Assembly (NCBI GenBank): GCA_913020295.1
Contig: CAJWAA010000009.1
Location: 1 to 64,000, forward strand
Length of the DNA: 64,000 bases
Direction: 5' to 3'
Source: an uncultured Flavobacteriaceae bacterium
Lineage (GTDB): Bacteria > Bacteroidota > Bacteroidia > Flavobacteriales > Flavobacteriaceae
Shown: piece by piece, positions 27,424 through 35,657 of the stretch
Layout: every line of letters begins with the position of its first letter
Numbering within the stretch: position 1 is the first letter of the stretch
The notes under the pieces: generated by a model
The model's database searches: none
The model's input: the letters and a program-made list of their open reading frames with translations, nothing else
What the model was told of the DNA's origin: nothing
Made by a program: the position numbers and the translations under genes

Positions 27424-27933
27424 TTAATTCACTATCAACTCTCCCCTCATAATCATGTAATGACCAGGAAAAGAACAAATATAAGTATATATCCCTGCCT
27501 CAGGAGCTGTAAAGTTTATGGTTGTTGATTCTCCCCCTCCAAGCATCCTAGTGAAAGCAATAGTTTCATCAGAGTTTGGAATATAATCTTTTGATTTAGC
27601 GAGAGTGGCTTTTTTTGCAAATTCATTGACATTAACACCTTTTTTCAGCAATACAAAATTGTGACCCATAAATTCTTTTGCAATTTTACCCTTGTGATTT
27701 AGTGTAAGCCTTACATTTTTACCAGATTTTACCTCAATTGTTTTTTTATCATACATCATATTATCAAATGAATTTAAAACAATTTTAATCTGATCCTCGT
27801 TATCATCTATGACATCATTTTTTTCTTCTACTTGAGTTCTTTTAAATTCAAATTTGTCTTTCTTTTTCTCTTTTTTTGGACCACAAGAAATAAATAATGC
27901 AAAAAAAATAATCATTGAAATTAATTTATTCAT
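27424..27933 (-). CDS. Azurin/plastocyanin-like copper lipoprotein
   Basis: 169 aa. Lipobox FISC (Cys17), a Lys/Glu/Asp-rich linker (about 19-48), then a cupredoxin domain. The full type 1 copper ligand set has azurin spacing: His91 in MGHNFVLLKKG, then Cys153, His158 and Met162 in CSFPGHYMIM. It should carry single electrons in the periplasm or at the cell surface. It ends 2 bp from the end of the dehydrogenase small-subunit gene. It could take electrons from that dehydrogenase, but as it is on the opposite strand this is only inference. Confidence 0.9.
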   Translation of the reverse strand: MNKLISMIIFFALFISCGPKKEKKKDKFEFKRTQVEEKNDVIDDNEDQIKIVLNSFDNMMYDKKTIEVKSGKNVRLTLNHKGKIAKEFMGHNFVLLKKGVNVNEFAKKATLAKSKDYIPNSDETIAFTRMLGGGESTTINFTAPEAGIYTYICSFPGHYMIMRGELIVN

Positions 27934-28005
27934 AACAGAATTTTCTTTAAATTTTTTTTAAAATTACTAAAGAAAGAATAAATTAAGCAATTGGCATTTT
28001 ATTTT

Positions 28006-28917
28006 TTAGCCAGAGGGTACTTTGGCTCTATACTTGGAGGGTTTTTTGGACACCAAATAAACCCCGAGCATTATAACTAAACAGGCAATTGCTTTTACTT
28101 CGTCAAGGGTATCATTTCCCGTATAAATAGCGTAGCTAATGGCAATGATGGGTTGTGCATAGGCAAAAGCGCCCACAGTTGATGCTTGTAGATTTCTCAA
28201 GGCATACAGATTGAGCAAATAGGTGGAAAAGGTTGTTCCTAAAACCACAAATGCCACCCTCAAAAGAACATCTAAAGGCATATTAGGCCAATCCACCTCA
28301 GTGTATTCACTAACCGTTATGGGAAAGGTCAGGATAAATCCAATCAAAAATAACCACTTCATAATCGTGACGGTATTGTATTTTTCTGAAAGGGGTTTTA
28401 CCACAATGATAAAGCCTGAAAAGAAAACAGAATTTATCATAAATAAGATATTTCCCATGAGCACATTTGGTGCATTACCTGTATTTTGGGTACCATAGAG
28501 AACAAGTATCAGAGCACCGGTAAATCCCAAGGTGATCCCCAAAAATTTTAGTATTCCGATTTTTTCACCTAAAAAAAGATAGGATAGTAAGAGGATAATG
28601 ATAGGATTAGTGGTAGCAAAAATCCCGCTATTGACAGGAGTAGAGAGTTCCAGTCCTTTGAAAAAAGAAAGCATATTGATGCACATTCCCATCAAGCAAG
28701 CCAAAAACAACCTCAAATAATCGCCACGGTCAATTTTTTCTTTGGGCAAAAACAAACTTAGCAACCAAAAGAGCAGGGCTGCTCCTGCGGTGCGGATAAA
28801 AATAAAACCAAAGGCACCGACATAATCCGGCATTACCACCTTAGCTACCGTATGGTTGAGTCCATAGATGGTAGTTGCACCGGCTGCAGCCAAAAGCGCC
28901 CAAACTCTAGTGTTCAT
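28006..28917 (-). CDS. EamA/DMT-family membrane transporter
   Basis: 303 aa inner-membrane protein with ten predicted membrane helices in two repeats of five. The conserved EamA region TTNPIIILLLSYLFLGEKI (about residues 102-120) and its second-half counterpart (FAYAQPIIAISYAIYTGND) are visible. Family members export amino acids or other metabolites; no substrate can be named. Its ATG overlaps the end of the ArsC-like gene by 11 bp, so the two are co-transcribed. Confidence 0.9.
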   Translation of the reverse strand: MNTRVWALLAAAGATTIYGLNHTVAKVVMPDYVGAFGFIFIRTAGAALLFWLLSLFLPKEKIDRGDYLRLFLACLMGMCINMLSFFKGLELSTPVNSGIFATTNPIIILLLSYLFLGEKIGILKFLGITLGFTGALILVLYGTQNTGNAPNVLMGNILFMINSVFFSGFIIVVKPLSEKYNTVTIMKWLFLIGFILTFPITVSEYTEVDWPNMPLDVLLRVAFVVLGTTFSTYLLNLYALRNLQASTVGAFAYAQPIIAISYAIYTGNDTLDEVKAIACLVIMLGVYLVSKKPSKYRAKVPSG

Positions 28918-29263
28918 CTAGCCATTTTTTGGCATCAGCCACTACTGATTTACTGTTACCAATAAAGATTCTCTCGTCATAGACAAGAACCGGGCGTTTT
29001 AAAAAAGTATAATGTTCCAATAAAAGCGATTTGTAACTCTCCTCTGAAAGTTGTCTTTCGTTTAAATTACGCTTTTTGTAAAGTTGCGCACGTTTACTAA
29101 ACAAAGCCTCGTAACTACCCGACAGCTTTTTCAATCTTTCCAATGTCTCAGCAGTAAACGGCTCTTCTTTTATATTAATAAACTCAACATGTGAAGGAAG
29201 ATCTAATTCTCTATGGATACGCTGGCAAGTATTACAGCTATTTAAAGAATAAAAGGTTCGCAT
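28907..29263 (-). CDS. ArsC/Spx-family thioredoxin-fold protein
   Basis: 118 aa protein with the ArsC/Spx fold. The N-terminal active site is FYSLNSCNTCQRIHREL, a CxxC at about residues 8-11, and ARPVLVYDE-like KRPVLVYDERIFIGN lies near the C-terminus. This CxxC form is nearer Spx/YffB than classical arsenate reductase. Start: ATG 29263; a TTG seven codons earlier is less likely. It may be a thiol-redox protein or regulator; arsenate reduction is unproven. Confidence 0.82.
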   Translation of the reverse strand: MRTFYSLNSCNTCQRIHRELDLPSHVEFINIKEEPFTAETLERLKKLSGSYEALFSKRAQLYKKRNLNERQLSEESYKSLLLEHYTFLKRPVLVYDERIFIGNSKSVVADAKKWLDEH

Positions 29264-29334
29264 AATATTTAAATCGAAGCACAAAATAAGTCAATAAAAG
29301 TCAAACATGTATGAATTTGTCTGTTATTAAATAA

Positions 29335-29535
29335 TTAATTTTTGATGATTAACCCAAATTGTACCCAAGATTTAGAACAAAATTTATTTTTATCAATAAA
29401 TCTTATTTCACCTTTTCCCGAAGCGCCTAATAGTATATTACCCTAAAGGAAATCAGCAATTTGGATAATTTTTGTATTACCAACATAAACAGCTTCTTTC
29501 CTTCGTGATAATTCCTTTTTCAAAAGCGATTGTTT
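29335..29535 (-). pseudogene. Possible decayed gene tail in the 399 bp gap
   Basis: Between 29264 and 29662 no intact gene is seen. On the minus strand a frame from 29535 to the TAA at 29335-29337 reads like real protein (KELSRRKEAVYVGNTKII, then GASGKGEIRFIDKNKF and SKSWVQFGLI), broken by one TAG at 29443-29445. I do not recognise the family. It may be the remnant of a lost gene or a chance frame. Confidence 0.3.
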
Positions 29536-29634
29536 TTAACTCCTATAGTTATTCTTTATAATTTATAGCTATTTTTAAATGTATGGATAGGACACTCTTA
29601 ATTTCAATACAAATAAGCATTCCTTAAAATCCAA

Positions 29635-29642
29635 TATCTTTG
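29635..29642 (+). promoter_or_regulatory. Possible -7 box of the PLP enzyme gene
   Basis: TATCTTTG matches TAnnTTTG and would start a leader of about 15 nt before the ATG at 29663. No TTG lies at the expected -33 spacing. The position, just ahead of a plus-strand run of three genes, fits. Confidence 0.4.
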
Positions 29643-29662
29643 CAGTGATATAAAACACTGTG

Positions 29663-30814
29663 ATGGACAAAAAACTTCGCTTTAATAGCCTCACCATTCA
29701 TGGAGGTCAGGAGCCTGACAAGGCATTCGGTGCGGTGATGCCACCCATTTACCAAACCTCTACTTATGCCCAGAGCACTCCTGGGAGGCATCAAGGATAT
29801 GAATATAGTCGAACACACAATCCGACTCGAACAGCTTTAGAGTGTTCGATAGCCAGCCTTGAAAAGGCAAAATATGGTTTGGCTTTTGCTTCCGGTATGG
29901 CAGCTATGGATACTGTTCTCAAACTTTTTCAACCAGGCGATGAAATCATCTCCACTGATGATCTTTATGGCGGATCCTATCGACTGCTGACTAAAGTCTT
30001 TGAAAAATACGGATTGAAAATACATTTTGTAAATATGGAAAAGGTCGAAAATATTAAGCCTTTCCTCAACATCAAAACTCGTTTGATATGGATTGAAACC
30101 CCTACCAATCCAATGATGAAGGTGGTGGATATTCACGCTATTGCTGCTCTTGGAAAAACCCACAACGCATTAGTAGCAGTTGACAATACATTTGCATCAC
30201 CCTATTTACAACAACCCCTTGATTTAGGTGCCGATATAGTTATGCATTCTGCTACTAAATACCTAGCCGGTCATAGCGATACTATTATTGGACTATTGGC
30301 AGTAAATGACGATGTCCTTCACGAACAACTTGCTTTTATCCAGAACTCGGGTGGAGGCGTTCCGGGACCTATGGACTGTTTTTTGGCTCTCAGAGGCATC
30401 AAAACACTTCACTTGAGGATGCAAAGACATTGCGAAAATGGCGCCGCTGTTGCTACTCACCTCCAAGACCACTCTAAAATAGAAAAAGTCTATTGGCCTG
30501 GTTTTGTCTATCATCCTAATCATGAGGTAGCTAAAAAACAAATGAAAGCTTTTGGAGGAATGCTATCTTTTGTTCCACAAGGTGGAGGTATAGCAAATGC
30601 TAAAAAAATCCTCGAAAAATTTCAAATTTTTACTTTGGCCGAATCCCTAGGAGGAGTCGAAAGTTTAGCTGGTCATCCTGCCTCCATGACCCATGCTTCA
30701 ATCCCTAAAGAAACTCGTGAAAAAAGTGGAGTCGTGGATGGGTTGATTCGACTCAGTATTGGCATTGAAGATGTTCAGGATCTGATCGAAGATCTGGATC
30801 AGGCCATTGCATAG
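29663..30814 (+). CDS. Cys/Met-metabolism PLP enzyme (cystathionine gamma-synthase or -lyase)
   Basis: 383 aa trans-sulfuration enzyme. The PLP lysine is K199 in HSATKYLAGHSDTIIG. Other family marks are YEYSRTHNPTR (about residues 43-53), the PLP-phosphate loop SGMAAMDTV (about 74-82), IETPTNPMM (about 145-153), and the C-terminal SLGGVESLAGHPASMTH. Start: ATG 29663 rather than the GTG one codon before. Sequence alone does not separate synthase (methionine synthesis) from lyase. LpxH and HflX follow on the same strand. Confidence 0.9.
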   Translation: MDKKLRFNSLTIHGGQEPDKAFGAVMPPIYQTSTYAQSTPGRHQGYEYSRTHNPTRTALECSIASLEKAKYGLAFASGMAAMDTVLKLFQPGDEIISTDDLYGGSYRLLTKVFEKYGLKIHFVNMEKVENIKPFLNIKTRLIWIETPTNPMMKVVDIHAIAALGKTHNALVAVDNTFASPYLQQPLDLGADIVMHSATKYLAGHSDTIIGLLAVNDDVLHEQLAFIQNSGGGVPGPMDCFLALRGIKTLHLRMQRHCENGAAVATHLQDHSKIEKVYWPGFVYHPNHEVAKKQMKAFGGMLSFVPQGGGIANAKKILEKFQIFTLAESLGGVESLAGHPASMTHASIPKETREKSGVVDGLIRLSIGIEDVQDLIEDLDQAIA

Positions 30815-30829
30815 AATAATTTTTTTTAA

Positions 30830-31585
30830 ATGGAACTTCCAGAAAATAAAAAAATATACTTTGCCTCCGACAATCATTTGGGTTTACCCCATTCAGAAGC
30901 GAGTCGAGTTCGGGAGAAGCATTTTGTATCATGGCTGGAAGAGGTGCGAAAGGATGCTGCAGCCATATATTTGTTGGGGGACCTATTTGATTTTTGGATT
31001 GAATACAAGACAGTTGTCCCAAAAGGCTTTGTCAGGGTATTGGGCAAATTAGCCGAGCTTTCTGACTCGGGTATTCCCATTACCTTTTTTACTGGCAATC
31101 ACGACTTGTGGATGGGGGATTATTTTCAAAAAGAATTGAACATAACCGTGTACCGTCAACCCATCACCCTCACTATTGGAACCACCCGTTTTTTAATTGG
31201 TCATGGTGACGGGTTGGGACCAGGAGACAAGGGCTACAAACTGATGAAAAAGTTATTTACCAACCCCTTTTTGCAGTGGCTCTTTCGCTGGCTGCATCCT
31301 GATTTGGGATTCCGATTGGGTCAATATCTATCCAAAAAGAATAAATTAATCTCTGGTGAGGAGGATGTCAAATTTTTGGGAGAGGACAAAGAATGGCTTG
31401 TGACTTATTCCCAAAAAAAATTAAAAGACGAACACTTCGATTATTTTGTTTTCGGCCACCGTCATTTGCCATTGGAAATTGAGTTGAATCAAAATTCCAA
31501 ATACATCAATTTAGGAGATTGGATTACTCACAACACCTATGCAGTTTTTGATGGAACTACTTTGAACTTAAAAACTTGGAAATAG
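30830..31585 (+). CDS. UDP-2,3-diacylglucosamine pyrophosphatase (LpxH-type)
   Basis: 251 aa calcineurin-like metallophosphoesterase of lipid A synthesis, which cuts UDP-2,3-diacylglucosamine to lipid X and UMP. The metal-binding set is complete: ASDNHLG (an SDxHLG-type motif, about residues 11-17), GDLFDFW (about 47-53), GNHDLWMGDYF (about 91-101), GHGDGLGPGDKGYK and the C-terminal FGHRHLP. Acidic/aromatic features match the Bacteroidota LpxH-like family. It lies 15 bp after the PLP enzyme gene and 9 bp before hflX. Confidence 0.88.
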   Translation: MELPENKKIYFASDNHLGLPHSEASRVREKHFVSWLEEVRKDAAAIYLLGDLFDFWIEYKTVVPKGFVRVLGKLAELSDSGIPITFFTGNHDLWMGDYFQKELNITVYRQPITLTIGTTRFLIGHGDGLGPGDKGYKLMKKLFTNPFLQWLFRWLHPDLGFRLGQYLSKKNKLISGEEDVKFLGEDKEWLVTYSQKKLKDEHFDYFVFGHRHLPLEIELNQNSKYINLGDWITHNTYAVFDGTTLNLKTWK

Positions 31586-31594
31586 CATTAGCTT

Positions 31595-32809
31595 ATGATC
31601 GAAGCCAAATCGCTTAAGCTCGAAAATAGTGTGATCGTTGGGATCATTAACAGTCGACAGGATTTAGCTCAATCCAATGAATATCTTAATGAATTGGCTT
31701 TTTTGGTTCATACAGCTGGGGGAATTGTACTAAAGCGGTTTGTTCAAAAAATACAAATTCCTAATCCTAAAACATTTATCGGTTTGGGAAAAATGGATGA
31801 AGTAGAACAATTTGTCATTAAAAATCAAGTAACTACGGTAGTTTTTGATGATGAGTTGACTCCAGCACAACAAGGGAATATTGAAAAAATTTTACGTTGT
31901 AAAATATTGGATCGAACAGGCTTGATCTTAGATATTTTTGCCCAACGCGCCCAAACCAGTTATGCTCGCACTCAAGTTGAGCTTGCGCAATATGAATATT
32001 TGTTACCCCGACTAAAAGGACTTTGGACACATTTAGAGCGTCAACGCGGGGGGATTGGCATGCGCGGGCCTGGAGAAACGGAAATAGAAACGGATCGTCG
32101 AATCGTCAGAGATAAAATCTCCCTTTTGAAGAAAAAGTTAGTCACAATCGATAAACAAATGGCTACCCAAAGGGGTAATCGTGGGGCTTTGGTCAGAGTA
32201 GCACTTGTGGGCTATACCAACGTGGGCAAATCGACTCTAATGAATGTAATTGCCAAAAGCGAAGTTTTTGCTGAAAATAAACTTTTTGCCACTTTAGACA
32301 CCACCGTAAGAAAAGTAGTAATTGGTAATTTGCCATTTCTAATGAGTGATACTGTTGGCTTTATACGCAAATTGCCTACCCAATTGATAGAGTCTTTTAA
32401 GAGTACTTTAGATGAGGTCCAACAAGCCGATTTGTTACTGCATGTGGTGGATATCTCCCATCCTAATTTCGAAGACCATATACAATCGGTAAATCAAATT
32501 CTTAGCGAAATCAAAAGCCTTGATAAACAAACCTTGATGGTTTTTAATAAAATAGATGCATACCAACCAGAACAATGGGATGAAACAGACTTGGTAACTG
32601 AAAGGACTTCAAAGCATTATAGCATTGAAGAATGGCAAAATACCTGGATGTATCGATTTAACGATAGAGCTCTATTTATCTCTGCTCTGAACAAAAAAAA
32701 TCTCAAGGGTTTTCGTGATAGAGTCTATGCTGAAGTAAGAAAAATTCACATTACTCGTTTTCCTTATAACCATTTCTTATATCCGGAGCAACTGGCCGAC
32801 GGCTTATAA
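31595..32809 (+). CDS. hflX: GTPase HflX
   Basis: 404 aa ribosome-associated GTPase thought to split or rescue stalled ribosomes under stress. The N-terminal HflX domain includes FDDELTPAQQGNIEK and the glycine-rich RGGIGMRGPGETEIETDRR (about residues 150-168). The G domain has G1 GYTNVGKST (about 208-216), G2/G3 (FATLDTTVRK, DTVGFIRKLP) and G4 FNKID. It ends 18 bp from the convergent SDR gene. Confidence 0.95.
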   Translation: MIEAKSLKLENSVIVGIINSRQDLAQSNEYLNELAFLVHTAGGIVLKRFVQKIQIPNPKTFIGLGKMDEVEQFVIKNQVTTVVFDDELTPAQQGNIEKILRCKILDRTGLILDIFAQRAQTSYARTQVELAQYEYLLPRLKGLWTHLERQRGGIGMRGPGETEIETDRRIVRDKISLLKKKLVTIDKQMATQRGNRGALVRVALVGYTNVGKSTLMNVIAKSEVFAENKLFATLDTTVRKVVIGNLPFLMSDTVGFIRKLPTQLIESFKSTLDEVQQADLLLHVVDISHPNFEDHIQSVNQILSEIKSLDKQTLMVFNKIDAYQPEQWDETDLVTERTSKHYSIEEWQNTWMYRFNDRALFISALNKKNLKGFRDRVYAEVRKIHITRFPYNHFLYPEQLADGL

Positions 32810-32827
32810 CTTTTTCAATGTTTTTGA

Positions 32828-33592
32828 TCAAGGCTTCCTGTGGGCCACGTAAGTATTAGCTTGAGCTTTAGGTAACAAAAGTACATCTGCTAGATTCACG
32901 TGTTCGGGAGCTTGGACCATATAGAGAATTACATTGGCAACATCTTTTGCTAGTAGTGGAATAAGTCCCTTGTAGACTTGGGTTGCTTTGTCTTTGTCTC
33001 CTTTAAAGCGTACATCCGAAAATTCAGTTTCGACCATACCAGGGTTTATCGCACTCACCTTGATGTTTAAAGAATTTAAATCCAGACGAAGCCCTTGGGT
33101 GAATGCATCTATGGCATATTTACTGCTGCAGTATACACTACCGTGGGGATAAACTTCTTTACCTGCAATGGAGCCAAGATTGACTATGTGTCCGGTTTTT
33201 CGGGAAACCATTGAAGGCAAAACCGCTTTTGTTACGTACATTAACCCTTTAACATTGCTATCTATCATAGCATCCCAATCCTCCAGATCGGCCTTGTGAA
33301 CGGGTTTAAGGCCGTGGGCATTTCCTGCATTGTTAATTAAAATATCAATGGATGAAAAAGCTTTTGGAAGGGAATTTATTTTTTCAAAAACAGCACTTTT
33401 ATCCCCTACATCAAAAACCAACAGGTGGGTGGGTGTATCTAATTTTGACTGTAGTTCTTTCAATCGGTCTTTTCTGCGGCCACACAAAATCAAGCTGGCA
33501 CCCTGAGTTCCTAAGACCTCTGCTGTTGCCCACCCGATACCACTACTGGCTCCTGTAATCATTGCCATTTTTCCTTTAAGAGCTTTTGTCAT
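32828..33592 (-). CDS. Short-chain dehydrogenase/reductase (YdfG-like)
   Basis: 254 aa cytoplasmic NAD(P)-dependent oxidoreductase. The cofactor motif TGASSGIG is at about residues 14-21, with NNAGNAHG near 87-94, the catalytic Ser in VNLGSIAGKE (about 138) and the YCSSKYA Tyr-x-x-x-Lys (about 153-159). R42/R43 after the second strand (CGRRKDR) favours NADP. The sequence resembles 3-hydroxy acid dehydrogenases of the YdfG type. No linked pathway is visible. Confidence 0.9.
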   Translation of the reverse strand: MTKALKGKMAMITGASSGIGWATAEVLGTQGASLILCGRRKDRLKELQSKLDTPTHLLVFDVGDKSAVFEKINSLPKAFSSIDILINNAGNAHGLKPVHKADLEDWDAMIDSNVKGLMYVTKAVLPSMVSRKTGHIVNLGSIAGKEVYPHGSVYCSSKYAIDAFTQGLRLDLNSLNIKVSAINPGMVETEFSDVRFKGDKDKATQVYKGLIPLLAKDVANVILYMVQAPEHVNLADVLLLPKAQANTYVAHRKP

Positions 33593-33750
33593 CTGTGTAA
33601 AATCTTTTAAATTCGAATTCCTAAATTAGGAAGTATTATGGGGGCGAAAAATCCTGAATCATTCTATTTTTAACCAATTATTAACAAGTCAAAAAAAAAA
33701 TTTTATACAATTTTGCACCCCATAATTAATGTTTTGATAGATACACTACA

Positions 33751-34758
33751 ATGGAAGAAACAATGAAAAAGCCCGTTGATATTAAAGCAATCAATGAAAA
33801 GATCGAAAAGGAAAGTGCCTTTATTGATCTACTGACCCTTGAAATCAATAAGGTGATCATAGGACAAAAAGATATGGTTGAGCGATTGCTAATTGGTTTA
33901 TTAGGTCGAGGCCATATATTGTTAGAAGGTGTTCCTGGTCTGGCCAAGACCCTTGCCATCAATACTTTGAGCCAAGCAGTAAAAGGTCAATTCAGCCGAA
34001 TACAGTTTACCCCCGATTTACTTCCTGCCGATGTGATCGGTACGATGATTTACAATGTAAAAGAGAATGATTTTACGATCAAAAAAGGCCCTGTATTTGC
34101 CAATTTTGTTTTGGCAGACGAGATCAATCGGGCCCCGGCCAAAGTGCAGTCTGCATTGTTAGAAGCCATGCAGGAAAAGCAAGTAACCATTGGAGATACT
34201 ACCTTTAAACTTCCTGCTCCCTTTTTGGTCATGGCTACCCAAAACCCGGTAGAACAAGAGGGGACTTATCCATTGCCGGAAGCTCAAGTGGATCGTTTTA
34301 TGCTCAAAACCATTATCGATTATCCCAAGTTGGAGGAGGAACAAATTATTGTTCGATCCAACTTAAACAATGTTAAAGATAAAATCAAATCCGTTGTAAC
34401 CACCAAACAGATTGAGGTTGCACAAGCCACTGTGAGGGAAATCTACATGGATGAAAAAATCGAGAAATACATTCTTGACCTTATTTTTGCAACCCGTTAT
34501 CCTGAGCGTTACAATCTTTCTTCTATAAAGCCATTGATTAGTTTTGGTGCTTCTCCCAGAGGGAGTATCAACTTGGCTACTGCTGCCAAATGTCATGCCT
34601 TTTTAAAGCACCGAGGCTATGTCATTCCCGAGGATGTTCGTGCTATCATATATGATGTATTGAGACACCGTATCGGATTGACTTATGAAGCCGAAGCAGA
34701 AAACGTGACTACTGAAGATTTGATCAGCCAAATCATCAATGAGGTAGAAGTCCCATAG
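33751..34758 (+). CDS. MoxR-family AAA ATPase, first gene of the Bat operon
   Basis: 335 aa AAA+ chaperone-like ATPase that works with VWA proteins. Walker A GVPGLAKT is at about residues 60-67, Walker B [12 protein letters not shown] near 116-127, sensor 1 [22 protein letters not shown] near 160-180. It opens a run of eight genes with short gaps (DUF58, a membrane protein, BatA to BatE), the aerotolerance operon order known from Bacteroides. Start ATG 33751 follows a 158 bp divergent gap shared with the SDR gene. Confidence 0.94.
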   Translation: [335 protein letters not shown]

Positions 34759-34790
34759 GACTTTCATTTTTAGGTTAAATTCCAGGACCT

Positions 34791-35657
34791 ATGGACACTA
34801 AGGAGCTCTTAAAAAAAGTTCGTAAGATTGAAATCAAAACCCGTCGCTTGAGCGATAATATCTTTGGTGGGGAGTACCATAGCACCTTCAAAGGAAGGGG
34901 AATGACTTTTAGTGAGGTGCGCCAATATCAATACGGGGATGATGTGAGAAGCATTGACTGGAATGTGACGGCCCGCTACAATGAACCTTTTGTAAAAGTC
35001 TTTGAAGAAGAAAGAGAATTGACCTTGATGTTGATGATCGATGTCAGTGGCTCAGAATTGTTTGGCACCCAAGGACAATTCAAGAGGGAGGAATTGACTG
35101 AAATAGCCGCAACATTGTCTTTTTCGGCCATGCAAAACAACGATAAAGTGGGTTTGATCCTCTTTTCGGATCAGATAGAATTGTTTATCCCACCCAAAAA
35201 AGGACGTTCTCATGTTTTGCGGATCATACGTGAACTTTTGGAATACAAACCCCAAAGTCAAAAAACGAATATCAGCAATGCCCTTGAATTTTTATCGGGA
35301 GTGATGAAAAAGAAAGCTATAGTCTTTGTGATGTCAGATTTTATGGATAGTGGCTATGAAAAGACCCTGAGAATCGTGGCCAAAAAACATGATCTAACAG
35401 GAATTAGAATCTATGACCGACATGAAGAAAATATGCCCAACATCGGTTTGGTTCCCATGTTGGACAACGAAACGGGGCAGACGGCTTGGGTCAATACCCA
35501 ATCCGCCAAGGTACGAAAAGCTTATGCAGATCAATATAATTCTGTGGTGCACGAATTTGAAAATCTTTTCCATAAAAATGGTGCAGGAACCTTACACAGC
35601 AGACTGGATCAAAGCTATGTAAAAAAGTTGTTGAACTATTTTAAATCCAGAGGCTAA
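34791..35657 (+). CDS. DUF58 / VWA-like protein of the Bat operon
   Basis: 288 aa, no signal peptide or membrane span. The DUF58 signature FSEVRQYQYGDDVRSIDWN (about residues 40-58) is followed by a VWA-type fold with DVSGSELFG (about 84-92), a MIDAS-like DxSGS. This family regularly pairs with MoxR, which may remodel it. Its stop codon is directly followed by the next gene's ATG (35658), implying coupled translation. Confidence 0.9.
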   Translation: MDTKELLKKVRKIEIKTRRLSDNIFGGEYHSTFKGRGMTFSEVRQYQYGDDVRSIDWNVTARYNEPFVKVFEEERELTLMLMIDVSGSELFGTQGQFKREELTEIAATLSFSAMQNNDKVGLILFSDQIELFIPPKKGRSHVLRIIRELLEYKPQSQKTNISNALEFLSGVMKKKAIVFVMSDFMDSGYEKTLRIVAKKHDLTGIRIYDRHEENMPNIGLVPMLDNETGQTAWVNTQSAKVRKAYADQYNSVVHEFENLFHKNGAGTLHSRLDQSYVKKLLNYFKSRG

